Shown: positions 11,034 to 22,429 of the stretch, piece after piece | Position numbering within the stretch: the stretch's first letter is position 1 | Layout: each line of letters opens with the position of its first letter | Source: Euclidia mi | Lineage: Eukaryota > Arthropoda > Insecta > Lepidoptera > Erebidae | Assembly (NCBI GenBank): GCA_944739405.2 | Contig: OX123186.2 | Location: 88,205,034 to 88,269,033 of the forward strand | Length of the DNA: 64,000 nt | Direction of reading: 5' to 3' | The notes under the pieces: generated by a model | What the model was told of the DNA's origin: nothing | Seen by the model: only the letters and a program-made list of their open reading frames with translations | Databases searched by the model: none | Translations under genes and position numbers: made by a program

Positions 11034-12891
11034 TCTGATTACATAAATAAACTCATTTTAAAGAATTATTCAGGCAACCTTACCTTGTTTTTTTCCTTTT
11101 TTCGTTCTATAGGAATGCGCTGGGCTGTAACATCCCGGGAAACAGGTATCCGGACTTGATGTAATATTTACAAGCTTTCTTTTTCACAACAACAAGTCCT
11201 ATGTCCGGCAATGTTAATTATTAATGCATTAAAATATTTCAAATGATTCTCTATTTCTTTCTGCAGATACCTACTTATATATTATTCTTTTATACGTATG
11301 TGTATGTCACTGGACACTCCCAAACTTTATGAAATTTTAATCGTAATTAATTATTATGTCTAATCTTTTGTCATCATCATCATGTAATAAGGAGACATGT
11401 AATATTGTATATACAACTAACTGTGCTCTTACATCTTATTAAAAACTACAAGCCTACCTTCGTACATTCCTAATGACAAAGAACTCATTAGGAAAGCCAT
11501 CAAGCCATCACCCAAAAATTGTGAAACTGAAAGTACCTTCACAAAACACCCACATAATCCTCTTGACAAATCATCTCACGATTGTGGTTCTATTTCTCTT
11601 AATTAATAATTTAGTCAATTAAGAAATCCTGTTCATTTTATAATTTGAGTAGACGGGAGAAGCCGAGATTTGTTAATAAACGGACTGCGGGAATATCGTG
11701 GAACAATGTCGGTTAACTGACAAAGCTAAGATCTAGCTTTCCCAACTGAATTGATAATCCATAAACATATTCAAATGGTGAAGTAACTTTGTTCCAGTAA
11801 ACACGCGCTTACGGTTTGTGTTTTTGGAGTATTTTAGAATTAGCATGGAATAAATTGGACAAAAAAACTACATGACCATAAGCTTCGTCATGGTCCGAGA
11901 GCTGGCTTCAATTTTTTGTAGGTATTTCTATAACCCTGTTAGTTTTCCAGTTCATACTCCAAAAGAAAATTGGATAATATTTTAATAATATTATCACCAT
12001 CAAATTTGCCTTTTTTACTCTAAAGTATGCTTATTTTCATTGTTGCGTTAAATACAATTATGGTCTTACCCATGTCAGAGGTAAGACGGACTATACAAGT
12101 TCGTCATATTTACCAAATAATCTATACAATTAGATGACACAAATATATATTTTTTTACAGTTCTTTGTCATCTATCAAACAATCTATTAACGAACGCCGC
12201 CATGAAATGTCTATAATCTATTACAATGGGTGTAAATCGTAGTTGTAATAATAGCCTTCGTCACACATACACTCCCTTACATTTGTCTACCCAGTGACAC
12301 TCAATTTTAATTACATACCTAACAGTTTTCTATACTCATGTATGTCATTATTTCTAATGTATATTTTTATGCAAATTTTATTGTTACCATAGGTAACGCT
12401 CTTGGTTGAAATATTTTTGTATAGTTAAAAAAACATACTTAAACACATTATTAAATATTATTACAGTTATTAAAATACGGTAGGAGATACACACAAAAAC
12501 CGCTATTCACAAAAACCGCTTTGGTTATAATCATTAGTGAGGTTGGGTTTGCTAAATAAAAATGTTTCACGATACCTATCCACCATGTCCCTTGAATAAA
12601 ATACCGTGTGTGCTAAAGGATACTTGATCTGTAATCTAATATAAACAAATGTGTTCGGCCCTGGTGTAGATGTCGTTTACTTAGATCAAGTTCAATGTCC
12701 GTCCGCATTGGAAGTGCAATTTATACAAATTCGATCACAACCCCGCCTCACTTCATTACAAATATACCACATATGAAAAACATATTCAAGTATTTTTATG
12801 GGAAATGATCGGCGAAAATACAGAGCTTTGCATGTGTATGTACAGCCGACAAAAGCGATTCCAGGTCATTCCATAATTACACCGTGCTTAT

Positions 12892-13100
12892 TTAAGACTA
12901 TAGGATGTCCGCAGCTAAGCCCACACATTTTTTTATTTAGCTGTGTTTGCCCGATCCCTTGAGTATTTCGGGTTGTGCACCAGTGCGGTATCAAAAGATA
13001 ACAAATTTCAGCTTCTCGCGCCCATTAGTTTTGGCGGTACGAGTACGTTGTCTGTCAGTAGGTCAGTAATGAGAGATTATTTTTAATATACAAAGAGTTA
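12892..13100 (-). repeat. Helitron-like element, degraded (copy A)
   Basis: On the minus strand this resembles the complete Helitrons at 59740 and 63539: 'ctgacagacaacgta', 'gctgaaatttgtta' and 'gtgggcttagctgcggaca' occur in the same order. The final CTAG is altered. Its twin in copy B is at 23042-23250, so it predates the duplication. Confidence 0.6.
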
Positions 13101-14303
13101 GACCTAAAATTCTTTTAGGGAAGCGCTCCTGTCGGTTTATACTTGCGTGAAAGAAATCTACACTTAGTTTTTTTATAGATAATTCCCGCACTAAGAATAA
13201 AATCTGTGTAGACGGTGACTTTACGAACGTTCAAACGGACACGAACACAAAGCTTGTTCACCCAGACTGAACACTATGACATATTGTAGATAATTATAAA
13301 AATAGCCTACAGTTTGTTTAGTTTTCCACAGTTAAACTACATGTCATAACCATTCGTATAGGCAAATCCAATATCCATTCGTATAAAAGTGCTGCGCTAT
13401 TAGTGACACTGTAATTATTGGCCGCTCTATGCGATAACCATCCGACATTGACATTGTTAACTAGTAAATTTTTTTTTACATGTTATGGAAACATTCCTTA
13501 AAAGCAGCAAGCTTTTACAATTAATAAATATCGCTAGTACAATATCTTTTAGTCGTTCCCAATTTGTATGTCTGTATTGATTTTGTAATGTGGGGTATCA
13601 TCTATTCACACGAAATTATTAATAGTCATCATTTTTAAATCGTTATTTCTTGTGTAAAAAGCAAGTGAATTTTCGTTAATACCTATATGTAGAGTGAAAT
13701 AAAATTGGTACAACTTTTTATTTATACATAGAAGCTGGCCTCAAGACCTTGTATCACTATACAAGCGCCACTAGAGTCTACCCTCCAATATGTATTCGCG
13801 CCGTATTCACAACATTGTGAGGCGTCTACCGACGGTGGATCAATCGCCTTAGCTTTCCAAAGCTCAGAATAGCTGTAACAAAAGCTCCATACAAAGATGG
13901 CGCCTTAGTGCCCACTATAAAATCGAAGCACGAAGTAATATTCGCCGTACGAGTTATCGTATGAATAATAATCACTGCTATATAAGGTTAGATGGAAAAC
14001 TCCAAAATATATTTGTTTTTCTATGATTGCTTGACTTCGTGTCTTATAAAAATAAACCTGGGCCGCAGCTGTCAAATGTGAGATGTGACATCATGCATAG
14101 CATAACGCAGAAAAGATTTTTATCTGATTAAAGTTACCCAAAATATACTTGGCGGTGTCTATCAAGTAATGTATCATTTTCGTAACGCCTAAAAGATACA
14201 TTTAGATAGATTTGAATAAAAGATAAAATTAGTGACGTACGGTAACGAATGATGAATGAAAGAATTTTCGTGGTAAGAACGATTCGAAAAGAGTTATATA
14301 TAT

Positions 14304-16191
14304 AGTTTAAAGGATTTTGGCAACAAACTAAACAGTTAAACCCAAAACCTAGCGTCCCTGTGAGTATCAACGGCATCAGCAAACCAAAAGACATTGCTAA
14401 TTTGTTTAGATGTCACTTTCAAGTGAAGTCTCCGCTAAGTGGTGAGCAGACCAGGGATGCGGAGGTCGTCATGTCTGCGGTTCCCGAGCGAGTCACAGCA
14501 AAGCAAGTTGCTCTAATAATAAAAGGCATGACTCGAGGGAAGTCGCCCGGGCATGACGGCCTCAGCATCGAACACTTTCAGTATGCGGGGCCACACCTCC
14601 CGAGGCTTTTGGGACTGTTGTTCACGCTATGCATAAGGCATTCTTACTTGCCAGATGAGTTGATGAAGACGGTGGTAGTGCCTATAATTAAAAATAAGAC
14701 TGGAGATAATTCCGACAAGTGCAACTACCGCCCGATATCATTAGCTACAACCACTGCTAAGGTGCTTGATGGCTTGCTTGAGAGACAGCTTAAAGAACAC
14801 CTACATTTAAATGACGCACAGTTCGGCTTCAGACCAGGACTTTCAACAGAATGTGCGATTATGACTCTCAAGCAGACTGTCAGGTACTACACAGATAGGA
14901 GCACGCCTGTGTACGCAGCCTTTCTCGATCTCTCCAAGGCTTTTGACCTGGTTAGGTATGACATTCTTTGGCGTAAATTAAATTGTACAGGTGTGCCTGG
15001 TGAGTTAGTCAATATTTTTAAATATTGGTATGACCACCAAACTAACCGGGTCAAATGGCTTGGTGAATTTTCAGACGAGTACGGGTTGGAGTGCGGAGTG
15101 AGACAGGGGGGGTTAACGTCCCCTTCGCTCTTCAACTTGTACATGAACGAGCTGATTGTTGGGCTGAGCGACATCGGAGTAGGATGCTCAATTGATGGTT
15201 ACTGCATCAACAGCATTAGTTATGCTGATGATATGGTGTTGCTCAGCCCATCAATGGCTGCGCTCAGAAGGCTGATAGGCATATGTGAGGAGTATGCGAA
15301 GGTACACGGTCTCTTGTACAATGCTCAGAAAAGTGAGCTCCTGGTATTTAAATCTAGGCGTCGTAAACTGGGGGATGTGGCACCTGTGCTGATTAACGGT
15401 GTCCCGCTTCGAAGAGTGTTTGAGTTTAAGTACCTCGGTCATGTGGTCACCGAGGATTTAAAAGACGATAGAGATATTGAAAGGGAAAGGAGGGCAATGG
15501 CGGTCCGCTGTAACATGTTGGCACGCAGATTTGCGAGGTGTAGTTTAGAGGTAAAGATCACTCTATTTAAAGCATTCTGCCAAACTCTCTACACCTGTAA
15601 CCTGTGGGTCAATTACACGCAGCGGGCCATCAATGCTCTCCGAATACAATATAATAACGCGTTCAGGGTGCTGGTGGGGCTCCCACGCTGCTGTAGTGCG
15701 TCTGCAATGTTTGCGCACGCGCACACAGACGGCTTTCACACGGTGCTGCGGCGCCGCATCGCTTCGCTGATGTTCCGCACCAGTGGGAGCACCAACACCA
15801 TCCTGAACGTGCTCAGCCACAAGCTCGACAGCCCCCTCGTGGTGCACTGGGTACAAACACAAGTGCGTGTGTCTGGGGCCCCAGAGGGTGGTAAATATCT
15901 TAATTAATTAAATTTGCATTACTTATTTTATTGAATAATTGACTTTTGTATTATGTTCCTATTTTACACTCAGACATTGATTATTATATTATTTTTAATT
16001 CTTTTTTTTGATTATATCATACTTTGATTATTTTAAATTTAATTACTATTTTATTTTGATTTATTACGTTCAAATGTGTATACTGGCAATTTTGTAATTA
16101 ATTAATTTGATGTATTAATTTTATTATGGGTATCTTGCCTGAAATAAATTTATTTTATTTTATTTTATTTTATTTATTTTATTTTTTTATT
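14304..16191 (+). mobile_element. 5'-truncated LINE (non-LTR retrotransposon)
   Basis: Copy B has 'gagttatatattaggaac' uninterrupted at 24429. In copy A the same site is split, with 'ttatatat' on both sides (14294-14301 and 16192-16199) as an approximate target duplication. The insert has an open RT frame, a 3' UTR and a (TTTTA)n tail at about 16148-16190. It inserted after the segmental duplication. The endonuclease half was never copied. Confidence 0.85.
14306..15907 (+). CDS. LINE reverse transcriptase, 5'-truncated but open
   Basis: The frame is open from the truncation point to the stop, about 533 codons. The first listed start is a GTG at 14360, but real coding runs upstream to the insertion edge (FWQQTKQLNPKP), so there is no native start. 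RT motifs are intact: GKSPGHDGLS, NYRPISLATTTAKV, AQFGFRPGLST, AFLDLSKAFDLV, GVRQGGLTSPSLFN and the catalytic ISYADDMVLL, then the thumb region with FKYLGHVV. After the RT comes a cysteine-poor tail ending GGKYLN. No endonuclease and no RNase H domain are visible. No internal stop or frameshift, so it is young. It cannot move by itself. Clade is uncertain (CR1/Jockey-like superfamily). Confidence 0.87.
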   Translation, partial: FKGFWQQTKQLNPKPSVPVSINGISKPKDIANLFRCHFQVKSPLSGEQTRDAEVVMSAVPERVTAKQVALIIKGMTRGKSPGHDGLSIEHFQYAGPHLPRLLGLLFTLCIRHSYLPDELMKTVVVPIIKNKTGDNSDKCNYRPISLATTTAKVLDGLLERQLKEHLHLNDAQFGFRPGLSTECAIMTLKQTVRYYTDRSTPVYAAFLDLSKAFDLVRYDILWRKLNCTGVPGELVNIFKYWYDHQTNRVKWLGEFSDEYGLECGVRQGGLTSPSLFNLYMNELIVGLSDIGVGCSIDGYCINSISYADDMVLLSPSMAALRRLIGICEEYAKVHGLLYNAQKSELLVFKSRRRKLGDVAPVLINGVPLRRVFEFKYLGHVVTEDLKDDRDIERERRAMAVRCNMLARRFARCSLEVKITLFKAFCQTLYTCNLWVNYTQRAINALRIQYNNAFRVLVGLPRCCSASAMFAHAHTDGFHTVLRRRIASLMFRTSGSTNTILNVLSHKLDSPLVVHWVQTQVRVSGAPEGGKYLN

Positions 16192-16278
16192 TTATATATT
16201 AGGAACAAATCTTCATCTTCTTTAAACTAAATCTACTTTTATCGACTTATACTTTAAATACTTACCACGTTATATAGG

Positions 16279-16351
16279 TACATAGACTCACGCCTGTTTC
16301 CCCGAAAGTATAGGCAGAGGCATATTAAACGCCCACTTTTCGCCAGTGTTT
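16279..16351 (-). repeat. SINE 3' fragment at the duplication junction
   Basis: On the minus strand it matches the SINE tail (blocks 'ggcgaaaagtgggcg' and 'caggcgtgagtctatg'). It fills the gap between copy A and copy B, so it lies exactly at the breakpoint of the tandem duplication. Confidence 0.65.
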
Positions 16352-16492
16352 TGATTACATAAATAAAGTAATTTTAAAGAATTATTCAAGCAACCTTACC
16401 TTGTTTATTGCCTTTTTTCGTTCTATAGGAATGCGCTGGGCTGTACGTAACATAACATCCCGGTAAACAGGTATCCAGACTTGATGTAATAT

Positions 16493-16874
16493 CAGTGGCG
16501 GCGCTAGACCACATGTGGACGTCGGCGACATCAAGTTCGCGAGGCCCTTTATATCGATGGCGAGGCCCTGTTTACTTAGTAGTAAGAAACCGTTAAAATT
16601 AAGTGAGCCAAATTATAAAATATTGTATGAATAAATAAATGACAATTCAAAAATTTTCACCCAACACAGATCTTGTCACGCACGTGTTCGAAAATAATTA
16701 AAGTCATTTTCATCTGCTTAGCTTTTACCCGAAATGTTCGGTGTCGGCTACCTAAGTCAGGATGTTTTAAACGAAATGAAGTACCTATGTAACATGTAAA
16801 ACTTTTTGCGAGGCCCCCTCAGGCGCGAGGCCGTCGGCGGTCGCCGACGTCGCCGACGCCTAGCGCCGCCACTG
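16493..16874. mobile_element. hAT-type MITE
   Basis: 382 bp with terminal inverted repeats CAGTGGCGGCGCTAG, flanked by an 8-bp duplicate TGTAATAT (16485-16492 and 16875-16882). Copy A shows the empty site (one TGTAATAT). An 8-bp duplication and a CAGTGGCG start are hAT hallmarks. The interior has GC-rich 'gcgaggcc' and 'gtcggcgac' repeats near both ends. No coding capacity. Confidence 0.92.
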
Positions 16875-17406
16875 TGTAATATTTACAAGCTTTCTTTTTG
16901 AAAATTCACAACAAGTCCCATGTCCGGCAATATTAATTATTAATGCATTAAAATACTTCGAAAGATTCTCGATTTCTTTCTGCAGATACCTACTTATCAG
17001 GGTTGTTGCGGATGCGAAAATTTAGACATCCGCGGATGCAGATGCGGATGCGGATTATTAGAAGTACCTACACATCCGCGGATGCGGATTCGATGCGGAT
17101 GCGGATTTTGGGCTTTTAAAAGGATAATTATTTAAATTTTAAGTACATAAATAACTGAAAATCAATTTAATTTTAACTTTTTATTTATTTAATCACATTT
17201 TTAGAAAAAAAATTGCAAGTTTTTAGTTTTACTTATGACACAACAGAATTTTGAGCTTCGAGTTTCGTTATAAAAAATCTTTGTTTAATAATTAAACTTA
17301 AAAATTGGTAAATTATATTTAATAAATAGCAATATTGCAGCCTTATCAGCTTTCAACCTGTTTCCAAGTGGATTATACCTACTAACCCAGCTGCACTAAC
17401 CAAGTA

Positions 17407-17531
17407 CACTCGCGTGCAAGTAAATCGACTCAAGGCTCAAGTGCGCATAAAAAGTGATATAACTTAAAAATGCCTTATTTTACCTCTATATAATATTTTA
17501 CATAATTAAAGCCTAGTAATTAGGCTTTAAA
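17407..17531. repeat. Tc1 left terminal inverted repeat
   Basis: Inverted match to 18919-19043 with only scattered mismatches. Long TIRs are a known variant in Tc1/mariner. Confidence 0.88.
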
Positions 17532-17729
17532 AAGGTAGCATAATTTCAGTAATTCAAATAAACACATATCCTTAGAATGCAACTGAACGCAACCTCCCAT
17601 AAACTGCTCTGCGCTCTATACACAACTTGCGCGACACAACCCGCTATAAAAACCCCCGTAATAGTTTTTTCTTATCAGTCGCTCACTAGGCGTTGACCTG
17701 AACACATCTCTGCAAATTGAATCCGTCAT

Positions 17730-18761
17730 TTGAAGAAAATTATGGATACAACACCTGAAGAAGCCGCTCAAGTCGTTGCCCTGTTGCAAGAAGGGTTGAA
17801 CCAGCGAGAAGTCGCTCGTCGGTTGAATATGAGTCAGTCTGCTGTCTCGAGAGTGTACAGGAGGTTTCAAGAGAGTGGTGCCTTCACTCGGCGGCCTAAT
17901 ACCAGCCGACGCCGGTGCACCTCGGAGCGTGACGACCGGTTTTTGGTCTCGACCTCTCTCCGAAATCGACACCTTACCGGCGTGGATGTGCAGCAGGAGC
18001 TACGTCAAGTTCGCGGAGTAACTGTCAGTCAGTGGACAGTTAGAAGAAGGTTGAAGGAAGCTAACCTTACTCCGAAAAGACCCGCTACAGGCCCGAAGTT
18101 GACCACAGCCCACCATCAAGCCCGCCTTCACTTTGCTCGAGAGCACTTGGATTGGAGCATAGAGCAATGGCAGTCGGTCCTGCTCACAGATGAGACGAGG
18201 ATGTGTCTCAGTGGCAGCGACAGGAGAGGTCGGGTGTACCGGCGTACTGGTGAACGGTTTTCACAGTGCTGCTTTGTTGAAACCGTTGCATATGGTGGCG
18301 GTTCTTGCATGATGTGGGCTGGAATTTCCTTAGAAGCAAAAACGGACCTTGTTTTCGTTCCTGGAGGAGGTCTGACCAGTGATCGTTACATTGAAAATGT
18401 TCTACTGGATCAAGTTGTCCCTTATCAAGGCTTTGTTGGGGATAATTTCATCTTGATGCATGACAATGCCCGATGTCACACTGCTCGGGCCACACGTGAG
18501 TTCCTGAGTGAAGTTGGAATTCACACTATGGATTGGCCAGCGCTCAGCCCCGATTTAAATCCCATTGAGCACATATGGGACGAGCTCAAAAGTAAAGTTA
18601 GGGCGAGGAATCCAGCTCCGACAAACATCAATGAGCTCAAGACTGCGTTGGTAGAAGAGTGGGGCCGAATACCACAATCATCAATTAAAAAGTTGATAAG
18701 GTCGATGAAGAATCGCTTGAGAGCAGTGATCAGGGCTAGAGGAGGGAACACCAAATATTGA
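17730..18761 (+). CDS. Tc1-family transposase (DD34E)
   Basis: 343 aa, full length for the family, with no stops. It cuts and pastes its own element at TA sites in the nucleus. N-terminal paired-like helix-turn-helix (about 8-50, EEAAQVVALLQEGLNQREVA and MSQSAVSRVYRRF). A second HTH region (about 80-115) has the WTVRRRLKE block. The catalytic triad is D154 (LLTDETRM), D245 (LMHDNARCH) and E280 (LNPIEHIWDE), with 34 residues between the last two. The first Met is 17730; MDTTPEEA at 17742 is an equally plausible start. It is flanked by its own TIRs. An intact frame in an intact element means recent arrival or activity; horizontal transfer is possible but not shown. Confidence 0.95.
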   Translation: MKKIMDTTPEEAAQVVALLQEGLNQREVARRLNMSQSAVSRVYRRFQESGAFTRRPNTSRRRCTSERDDRFLVSTSLRNRHLTGVDVQQELRQVRGVTVSQWTVRRRLKEANLTPKRPATGPKLTTAHHQARLHFAREHLDWSIEQWQSVLLTDETRMCLSGSDRRGRVYRRTGERFSQCCFVETVAYGGGSCMMWAGISLEAKTDLVFVPGGGLTSDRYIENVLLDQVVPYQGFVGDNFILMHDNARCHTARATREFLSEVGIHTMDWPALSPDLNPIEHIWDELKSKVRARNPAPTNINELKTALVEEWGRIPQSSIKKLIRSMKNRLRAVIRARGGNTKY

Positions 18762-18918
18762 CACGAATAAATTTTTGATCTTATGCACATTTTGTTTCAT
18801 TTATACCCAATAACCTCATACTGTGAAATTGTATGAATTTTCAAAATTTTTTACAATATCTTTGACATTCACCTTTTTTACTAACCTACTGAATCGATTT
18901 TCATGCAACTTACATCAT

Positions 18919-19043
18919 TTTAAAGCTCAATTACTAGGCTTTAATTATGTAAAACATTATATAGAGGTAAAATAAGGCATTTTTAAGTTATATCACTTTT
19001 TATGCGCTATTGAGGCTTGAGTCGATTTACTTTCACGCTAGTG
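18919..19043. repeat. Tc1 right terminal inverted repeat
   Basis: Partner of 17407-17531, ending at TA 19044-19045. Confidence 0.88.
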
Positions 19044-20164
19044 TAGTTGTTCGCTGGGAACACTGGCTGGTGAAGGTGATAAATATCTGCATGCTAATTT
19101 GGAGAGAATTTTAAATTCACAACGCTTAACTTTCCACCAATTAAGTTAATTTTCATCTAAATCCAGTCTTTTCTCGTTACGATAAATAGGTAACAAATTC
19201 ATTGCGGATAAGAGCATCGGGGCTACTGTTGTCTGGTTCTCCTTCACGTTAATCTTTGCTCGATGAATCTAAGACCATGGCAAGATCGCTTTTTAAACAA
19301 GTCTTCTTACCCGTACAGGACGTTGCTGATTCAGGATCGAGAGAATCTCCCATTCTCATTGGAATTAGTGACGATAGGGTCATTTACCATCTTCATTATT
19401 TAATCTTTTATTTTTCTTCGATGACTGGTTTGAAAAAATTACGCTTATAGCGAGAATCTCAATATTTTGAAATTGCATTTAAGTTATTATCTTCCAGAGA
19501 AGAAAATTTCCAAAACAAAAGCGAAACACGTGCCACTCTGGCTCCGCCCACTTTCTTTACATGTTACTTGTTGATGTGAATCTGCATCAGTAAAAACTCC
19601 GCATTGATTGATGCGGATGCAGATGTCTAAATTAATGCGAATGTGCCCCATTTGCGGATGCGGATGCGAATATTCGTAACACCCCTACTACTTATATATA
19701 TTATTCTTTTATACATATGTGCATGTCACTGGACACTCCCAAAAGCTTATCTTTATGAAATTTTAATAGTAATTAATTATTATGTCTAATCTTTTGTAGT
19801 AACTGTAATAAGGAGACATGTAATATTGTATATACAACTAACTGTGCTCTTACATCTTATTAAAAACTACAAGCCTGCCTTCGTACATTCCTAATGACAA
19901 AGAACTCATTAAGAAAGCCATCAAGCCATCACCCAAAAATTGTGAAACTGAAAGTACCTTCACAAAATACCCACATAATCCTCTTGACAATTCATCTCAC
20001 GATTGTGGTTCTATTTCTCTTAATTGATAATTTAGTCAATTAAGAAATTCCTGTTCATTTTATAATTTGAGTTGACGAGAGAAGCCGAGATTTTTTAATA
20101 AACGGACTGCGGGAATATCGTGGATCAATATCGGTAAACTGATTAAAAGTAAACGAAAATTATC

Positions 20165-20875
20165 ATTTCGTCCAGACCAAGCTAAGATCTAGCTTGCCCA
20201 ACTGAATTGATAATAATAATCCATAAAAAGATTTAAATGGTGAAGTAACTTTGTCACAGAAAACATGCGCTTCAGTTTGTGCTTTTGGTGTATTTTAGAA
20301 TTAGAATGTAATAAATTGGACAAACAAACTACATGACCATAAGCTTCGTCATGGTCCGAGAGCTGGCATCATTTTTAGGTAGGTATTTCTATAACTCCAC
20401 TACTCGCCAGCCAGGTCTGCAGTTCCGTATTGGGGTATAATAGGAAAGCTATGAGGCAAGTTTTCATCTTGCTTCAAATACCTACCCAAAATTGATGCCA
20501 GCTCTCCTAATATCATGTCAGTCGAAAGTTGTCCACTGTTAAATATAGGCCGATCCCAAGGTTTGCTGTAGAGGCCGATTTTGAAACCATCCGTATAGCT
20601 TTCCGTAATTCTAAAGAGATCGTCGGTATGGCATCTAGAAAACAAAGATATAGGATACTTATTAGTACAGTCTCTTGAAAGCGAAAAGCGTCTGCTGACG
20701 TTCGGTCGTGCTACTATCTTTATTACATGCATCATTGCACTGAATTATTATTTGTTTGATTCTTCTGATACATGTAAATAAACTAAAACATAAAAGGTCC
20801 CTTACTGGTTTATTTGATTATTTAGAAAAGTTAGGTTGGTATTATCTCTTTTCCAGTTCATACTCCAAAAGGCAG
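20165..20875 (+). repeat. Secondary duplication inside copy B, unit 1
   Basis: Parts match 21155-21640, for example 'ggccgatcccaaggtttg' and 'agatcgtcggtatggcatct'. Copy A has only the outer part (around 11720-11960). The block was expanded after or during the main duplication. Confidence 0.75.
20358..20506. repeat. Inverted repeat (31-bp arms)
   Basis: Arms 20358-20388 and 20476-20506 pair with two mismatches (gagagctggcatca ... tgatgccagctctc), separated by 87 bp. It could be the ends of a small fold-back insertion, because copy A is collinear with the left arm only. Confidence 0.7.
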
Positions 20876-20882
20876 TCACTGA

Positions 20883-21150
20883 ACTGCCTCCGTGGTCCAG
20901 TGACTGCCTCCGTGGTCCAGTGGATAGCGTATGCGACTGCTGATCGCAGGTCCCGGGTTCGATTCCCCGGTCGGGCAAAAGTGTTACTGGGTTTTCCGAA
21001 TTTTCAATAGCAGCACTGAGTCTGGTGATGTGCCCGGTAACGGCAATAGGCTGGCCCCCTATCACGTAGAACCTAAAAATTCATGACGGAATGTGGGTGT
21101 AATATTACACCTGTGCTTCGGGGATACAGGCGTGAGTGTATAAAAAAAGA
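20883..21150 (+). repeat. tRNA-derived SINE with duplicated head
   Basis: tRNA-like head with A-box-like 'tggtccagtggatag' and B-box-like 'gggttcgattccccgg', then the common body and a T/A-rich end. The first 20 bases (actgcctccgtggtccagtg) occur twice in tandem (20883-20902 and 20903-20922). It sits between the two secondary-duplication units. Confidence 0.88.
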
Positions 21151-21154
21151 ACAT

Positions 21155-21640
21155 TAGCATTTTGTCCAGATCAAGCTATCGAGGTTTCAGAGCTGAATTG
21201 ATAACCCATACAAATATTTTAAACGGTGAAGTAACTTTGTCACAGTAAACCCGCGCTCACGGTTTGTGTTTTTGGTGTATTTTTTTAACTCCTTATTTAT
21301 AGGCTTTAAAATTAGATTGTATATAAATTGAACAAAGAAACTACACGACTATAAGCTTCGTAACATCAGACGAAAGTTGTCCACTGCTAAATATAGGCCG
21401 ATCCCAAGGTTTGTTATAGACACCGATTTTGAAACCATCCGTATAGCTTTCCGTAATTCTAAAGAGATCGTCGGTATGGCATCTAGAAAACATAGATACT
21501 TATTAGTAAAGACTCTTGAAAGCAAAAAGGGTTTGCTGACTACTCCTATTTGTTTAATTCTTCTGATACAAGTAAATAAACATAAAAAGTCCCTTATTGA
21601 CTGGTTGGTATTATCTAATTAGTTTTCCAGTTCATACTCC
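21155..21640 (+). repeat. Secondary duplication inside copy B, unit 2
   Basis: Direct partner of 20165-20875; lacks the inverted-repeat segment found in unit 1. Confidence 0.75.
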
Positions 21641-22216
21641 AAAAGAAAATTAGATAATACATTTAATAATATTATCACCATCAAACTTGCCTTTTTTACT
21701 CTAAAGTATGCTTATTTTCATTGTTGCGTTAAATAAAATTATGTTCTTACCCATGTCAGAGGCAAGACGGATTTTACAAGTTCGTCATATTTAGCTAATA
21801 ATCTATACCAAGGAAATTCTTCTGCGATCTATACAATCAGATGACACAAATACATATATTTATTTTTTTATAGTTATTTGTCAACTATCAAACTGTATCA
21901 AACAATCTATCAACGAACGCCGCCATGGAACGTCTATAATCTATTACATGGGTGTAAATCGTAGTTTTAATAACAGCCTTCGTCACAAATACACTCCCTT
22001 ACATTCTACCCAGTGACACTCAACTTTAATTACATACCTAACAGTTTTCTATACTCATGTATGTCATTATTTCTCTTGTATATTTTTTATGCTAATTTTA
22101 TTGTTACCATAGCTGTAACGTTCTTGGTTGAAATATTTTTGTAAAGTTAAAAAAACATATTTAAACACATTATTAAATATTATAACAGTAATTAAAATAC
22201 GGTAGGAGATATAGAT

Positions 22217-22429
22217 GGAGCACGTATGGGCGAGGAAAGGTGGGCCAAAAGGGTAACTCTATGGAAGGGACCTGTGGGCAAGAGAACCAGAGGTAGACCG
22301 ACAGAGAGATGGCTCGATGAAATTGAAAAAACGGCGGGAAAAGACTGGATAGACAAAGCAAATGATAGAACGATGTGGAGAAAAATGGAGGAGGCCTTTA
22401 CTCTACAAGGAGAGGTCCTTAATACATAG
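22217..22429 (+). CDS. C-terminal end of a LINE polymerase (fragment)
   Basis: Open to the stop at 22429. It reads WAKRVTLWKGPVGKRTRGRP, then ERWLDEIEKTAGKDWIDKA and MWRKMEEAFT. That is the typical tail of LINE polymerases after the RT domain: a basic GRP motif, an RW-D helix, then W-x-EA. There is no native start, because the insertion is truncated. Its sequence differs from the relic at 10030, so it is a separate family. Non-functional. Confidence 0.75.
   Translation, partial: GARMGEERWAKRVTLWKGPVGKRTRGRPTERWLDEIEKTAGKDWIDKANDRTMWRKMEEAFTLQGEVLNT

Larger units (their letters stand above)
11034..16268. repeat. Tandem segmental duplication, copy A
   Basis: Base-by-base similarity to copy B (16352-24508) starts near 'tgattacataaataaa' and ends at 'atacttaccac' (16268). 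Apart from the LINE at about 14304-16191 it is nearly uninterrupted, so it shows the pre-insertion state of many copy B sites. The block carries no gene that I recognise. It includes a degraded Helitron (12892-13100). Shared sites include 'cgtcatggtccgagagctgg' (11888 and 20347). Confidence 0.88.
17407..19043 (+). mobile_element. Tc1-type DNA transposon, apparently complete
   Basis: 1637 bp flanked by TA (17405-17406 and 19044-19045). It has long terminal inverted repeats of about 125 bp (17407-17531 and 18919-19043), beginning CACTCGCGTG / CACTAGCGTG and including 'taaatcgactcaag' and 'aagtgatataacttaaaaat'. One intact transposase gene lies between them. It is inserted in a hAT element, so it is younger than that element. 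Confidence 0.93.
16998..19687. mobile_element. Non-autonomous hAT element with GGATGC subterminal repeats, host of a nested Tc1
   Basis: The left end starts CAGGGTTGTTGCGGATGCG. The right end, reversed, starts TAGGGGTGTTACGAATATTC. Both are followed by arrays of 'gcggatgcggat' (17002-17110 and 19610-19675). The 8-bp duplicate CTACTTAT lies at 16990-16997 and 19688-19695, and copy A retains the single-copy empty site. Without the 1.64-kb Tc1 insert the element is about 1.05 kb and encodes no transposase that I can see. The subterminal repeats are likely transposase-binding sites, by analogy with other hAT elements. Confidence 0.88.

Noticed and set aside
20930..20985. tRNA gene at the SINE heads (also 30120, 41310, 27700 minus)
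   Set aside because: A and B boxes are present, but a cloverleaf acceptor stem is not closed and the sequence runs into the SINE body.
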